A stretch of DNA of 64,000 bases from Hormiphora californensis (taxonomy: Eukaryota > Ctenophora > Tentaculata > Cydippida > Pleurobrachiidae). Both the position numbers and the translations under genes were made by a program. Numbering within the stretch: position 1 is the stretch's first letter; each line of letters opens with the position of its first letter. The notes beneath the pieces are model-generated. The model did not search any database and was not told the DNA's origin. It worked only from the letters and a program-made list of their open reading frames with translations. The stretch is taken from NCBI GenBank assembly GCA_020137815.1, contig CM035356.1, forward strand, positions 5,738,145 to 5,802,144, written 5' to 3'. Positions 62,056 to 64,000 of the stretch are shown piece by piece.

Positions 62056-62178
62056 GTGTCACATTTCCGTGCAAATTTGCATTAGATATAGTTAGATAAG
62101 AATCATTAATTAGAGAGTCGAACTCATGAAATCAAAGGGTAAAAACATAAATCAAACAGAGCAAAAATATTTCAAAAA

Positions 62179-62682
62179 TCACTGAGAGGCAATCTTGTTA
62201 ACAGAAAAGTTGGCCGACTGTAACTGTGATACCAGATCAGATAACTGGCCAGGGTTACACTCAAATGACACGTGATCCCCATCTGTTTGTACCGTGACCC
62301 GGTACACCGGACCCCGGGATTTCTCAAACACCAACTTCCACTTTACATCTTGAACGGAGTTAAACTTGGGGCACCGCTGAGATAGTTCACTACGGATTTG
62401 GGGACAGTAGGTTTTGTGGTGGGTGAGAAGTAGTTTGATCTGTTCATCTGACCATCCTGCCTCCTCCAAAGTTCTACTAATGGAACCATGGCTGGCATTC
62501 ACTTGACACGCCTCAGTGGCAAACAAAAACAGGGCATTAATCAGGTTTTTATGTCCCTCAAAAGGGGTAGTTTCCCCAGTAAGGGCTTTATAAACATGTT
62601 CAATGGTAGAGTTGAGGTCTGAAGAGGACACTCCTATAACACCCTCACTGAGTCCATCACTCACAACTGTTGTTATTTCCAT
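62179..62682 (-). CDS. COMM-domain-containing protein, single exon, 167 residues
   Basis: A helical N-terminal half (NLINALFLFATEACQVNASH, EEAGWSDEQIKLLLTHHKTY) is followed by a C-terminal COMM domain with VQDVKWKLVFEKSRGPVYRV, DHVSFECNPGQLSDLVSQLQ. The W in DVKWKL and the final Leu-rich helix that ends the domain are typical of the COMMD family. Length (167) fits the family range of about 85-225. COMMD proteins assemble as hetero-oligomers in the Commander complex with CCDC22/CCDC93 and retriever, acting in endosomal recycling. Which COMMD paralog it is I cannot tell from sequence alone. Upstream ATG is preceded by a clean TA-rich region, and no intron is needed. Confidence 0.8.
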   Translation of the reverse strand: MEITTVVSDGLSEGVIGVSSSDLNSTIEHVYKALTGETTPFEGHKNLINALFLFATEACQVNASHGSISRTLEEAGWSDEQIKLLLTHHKTYCPQIRSELSQRCPKFNSVQDVKWKLVFEKSRGPVYRVTVQTDGDHVSFECNPGQLSDLVSQLQSANFSVNKIASQ

Positions 62683-62846
62683 GTACTGCAGCTAAAACTC
62701 TAAAGGTTATGGAAGAGGTTAGAATTAGTGTCTTAAGTTAAGAAAACAATCGCTCTTTATAAAATGAGTTAATTAAATCTGATAAAGAAGTAATAAAGTA
62801 TAAAAATAAGATAACTTTAAAAAGTGTGTCACCAGTCACGTGTAAG

Positions 62847-64000
62847 TCAATTAGAACGATAAAATGGTGAATATAAACTAACACTCATGTCCCTCATCCA
62901 TAAATCATCGAAACCATCACTGTAGCATCCTTTCCAGGGTACAGTATTCCTATCCGTACAAACGATGTGATAAAATCGAGTGTTCAATCCGTTCAATACC
63001 GGAGAAATGTTGTGGAGGAGATCCGGATCTTGGTGGAAATGAGAACCTTTCTCAGCAGCTAAAGTCCTCATGTTCCTGACCAGTTCAAGTGTGAAGGTAG
63101 GCCAACTCTCATTGTCAAGAATACTAAGAGTGACCCTAACAGCAACCATACATTTTGACTTTCTGAAACCGTTTCTGTTTATTTTACAGCAGCTGGGCCC
63201 ATTTTGGAGATCGTGAAGGGGAAGGAATATATTTCTCGCACACCTGTATGGCATGCCATAGTAGTTAGCGAACTTTTCGGTAGCACATGCTTTGATCAAG
63301 TCACCTTGGAAGCTTGATTTGGTAACGTAAGGGCCCAAAAATCTTTGAGGTTTGAAAACATCGGATACCGGCCCATCCAGTGCCAATCCTCCAGTTCCAA
63401 AAATTCAAATTCCTGGAAGCTTCCTTCAATATTTTCATTCTGTCGTCTGTCCATCGCAGCAGCAAAGGCAGCGGCAACTTCCGAATTTGGTTTTATAAAA
63501 CCACACTTCAAAGTTCCGTAGTAGTCCAGCCCAATCAAAAACTGGAGACAACTTTGGAGTTTCGGATGTTCATCGCATACTTTGATAGCCTCAAACCACG
63601 TTTTACAAGACTTTAAAGCCGGAATTTCTATCGGGTAGAAAATCGTCAGATCACTCTGCTTGTTACTGCTTTTCGGAAGCGGAATCGCAATACCAGAATT
63701 GGCTTCAGGTACACAATCAGTCGTTGAAGGAACGGGTTCACTAACTGTTGTGATCGAAGGAACGGGGTCACCGATTGAGGGAAGTGGAACACTTGTAAAA
63801 ACCGCAAAAAGACATACCAAATCCTCACCTGAGAGACATTGTTGAACAGTCTTTAGCAGTTTCTGGTACAGTCCATGATCGGATTGATAACACAATGTAA
63901 GCGATTGTGAAGTCAAAAACCTCCTTTCCACATCTGTCAGTTTCACTGGGTGGGGCTTGCTCTCCAGGTTTTTAGCCAGCCAACTGTAAAGAGCTGTAGT
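62847..64000 (-). CDS. Unrecognised gene, N- and C-terminal parts in two frames, runs off window
   Basis: Frame 1 is open from the window edge (TALYSWLAKNLESKPHPVKL) to 63296, with an N-terminal helical region, a Pro/Ser/Thr-rich linker (SVPLPSIGDPVPSITTVSEP) and WFEAIKVCDEHPKLQSCLQF. Frame 2 is open from about 63398 to 62847 (ALDGPVSDVFKPQRFLGPYV, CATEKFANYYGMPYRCARNI, HFHQDPDLLHNISPVLNGLN). Both look like genuine, mixed-composition protein, and they overlap near 63300-63400. The best reading is one gene with a frameshift around ggaatttttggaac (63395-63405) or a sequencing indel in the T5 run. A 26-base GT...AG segment would also restore the frame but is too short for a usual intron. The last codons may be cut by a splice donor. 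No family recognised. Confidence 0.55.

Overview
The window is nuclear DNA from a multicellular animal, probably an early-branching or marine invertebrate. This rests on spliced genes for metazoan proteins (ILK, MUS81, CRLS1, a COMM-domain protein, class A GPCRs and LamG-domain secreted proteins), eukaryotic tRNAs, GT-AG introns, a LINE, and many hAT, piggyBac and Tc1/pogo-type non-autonomous elements. No gene pins down the phylum. (GA)n/(CT)n microsatellites are extremely abundant, and several stretches (about 7.2-8.8, 10.3-11.5 and 44.5-44.7 kb) look like homopolymer-inflated, low-quality assembly.

Layout. 0-0.24 kb: first two exons of an unrecognised secreted protein (minus). 4.5-5.8 kb: two integrin-linked kinase exons (plus) in a repeat-filled locus. 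6-11.7 kb: microsatellites and suspect sequence. 11.7-12.75 kb: three exons of an unrecognised repeat protein (minus). 13-25.4 kb: a mobile-element-rich belt with two piggyBac-like elements, a Tigger-like MITE, a hAT MITE and several very large fold-back elements, the last of which lies inside a gene. 25.4-29.5 kb: two tandem LamG/pentraxin-like secreted-protein genes (minus). 30.8-57.0 kb: MUS81 (minus), twelve exons spread over 26 kb, whose introns carry three class A GPCR genes, a LINE, fold-back and hAT elements and large minisatellites. 57.2-61.4 kb: CRLS1 (cardiolipin synthase, minus), with four tRNA-Pro genes in its last intron. 62.2-62.7 kb: a single-exon COMM-domain gene. 62.8-64 kb: an unrecognised gene with a frame break that runs off the window.

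The most striking pattern is tandem duplication of exon-intron junctions. The MUS81 exon-9 donor has about 14 extra copies in a 1.2-kb minisatellite, one GPCR intron ends in about nine extra copies of its acceptor, and single extra junction copies occur in ILK, another GPCR and MUS81 exon 5. A hAT element has also inserted exactly at the MUS81 exon-9 donor, so its 8-bp target duplication is the splice site itself. In-frame minisatellites shape the CRLS1 mitochondrial presequence, a MUS81 linker and the 12-kb gene.

Gene models were assembled by hand from splice sites, reading phase and remembered family motifs. No alignment or search was run. The genes are mostly housekeeping (integrin signalling, junction resolution, mitochondrial lipid synthesis, endosomal trafficking) and do not form a functional cluster.
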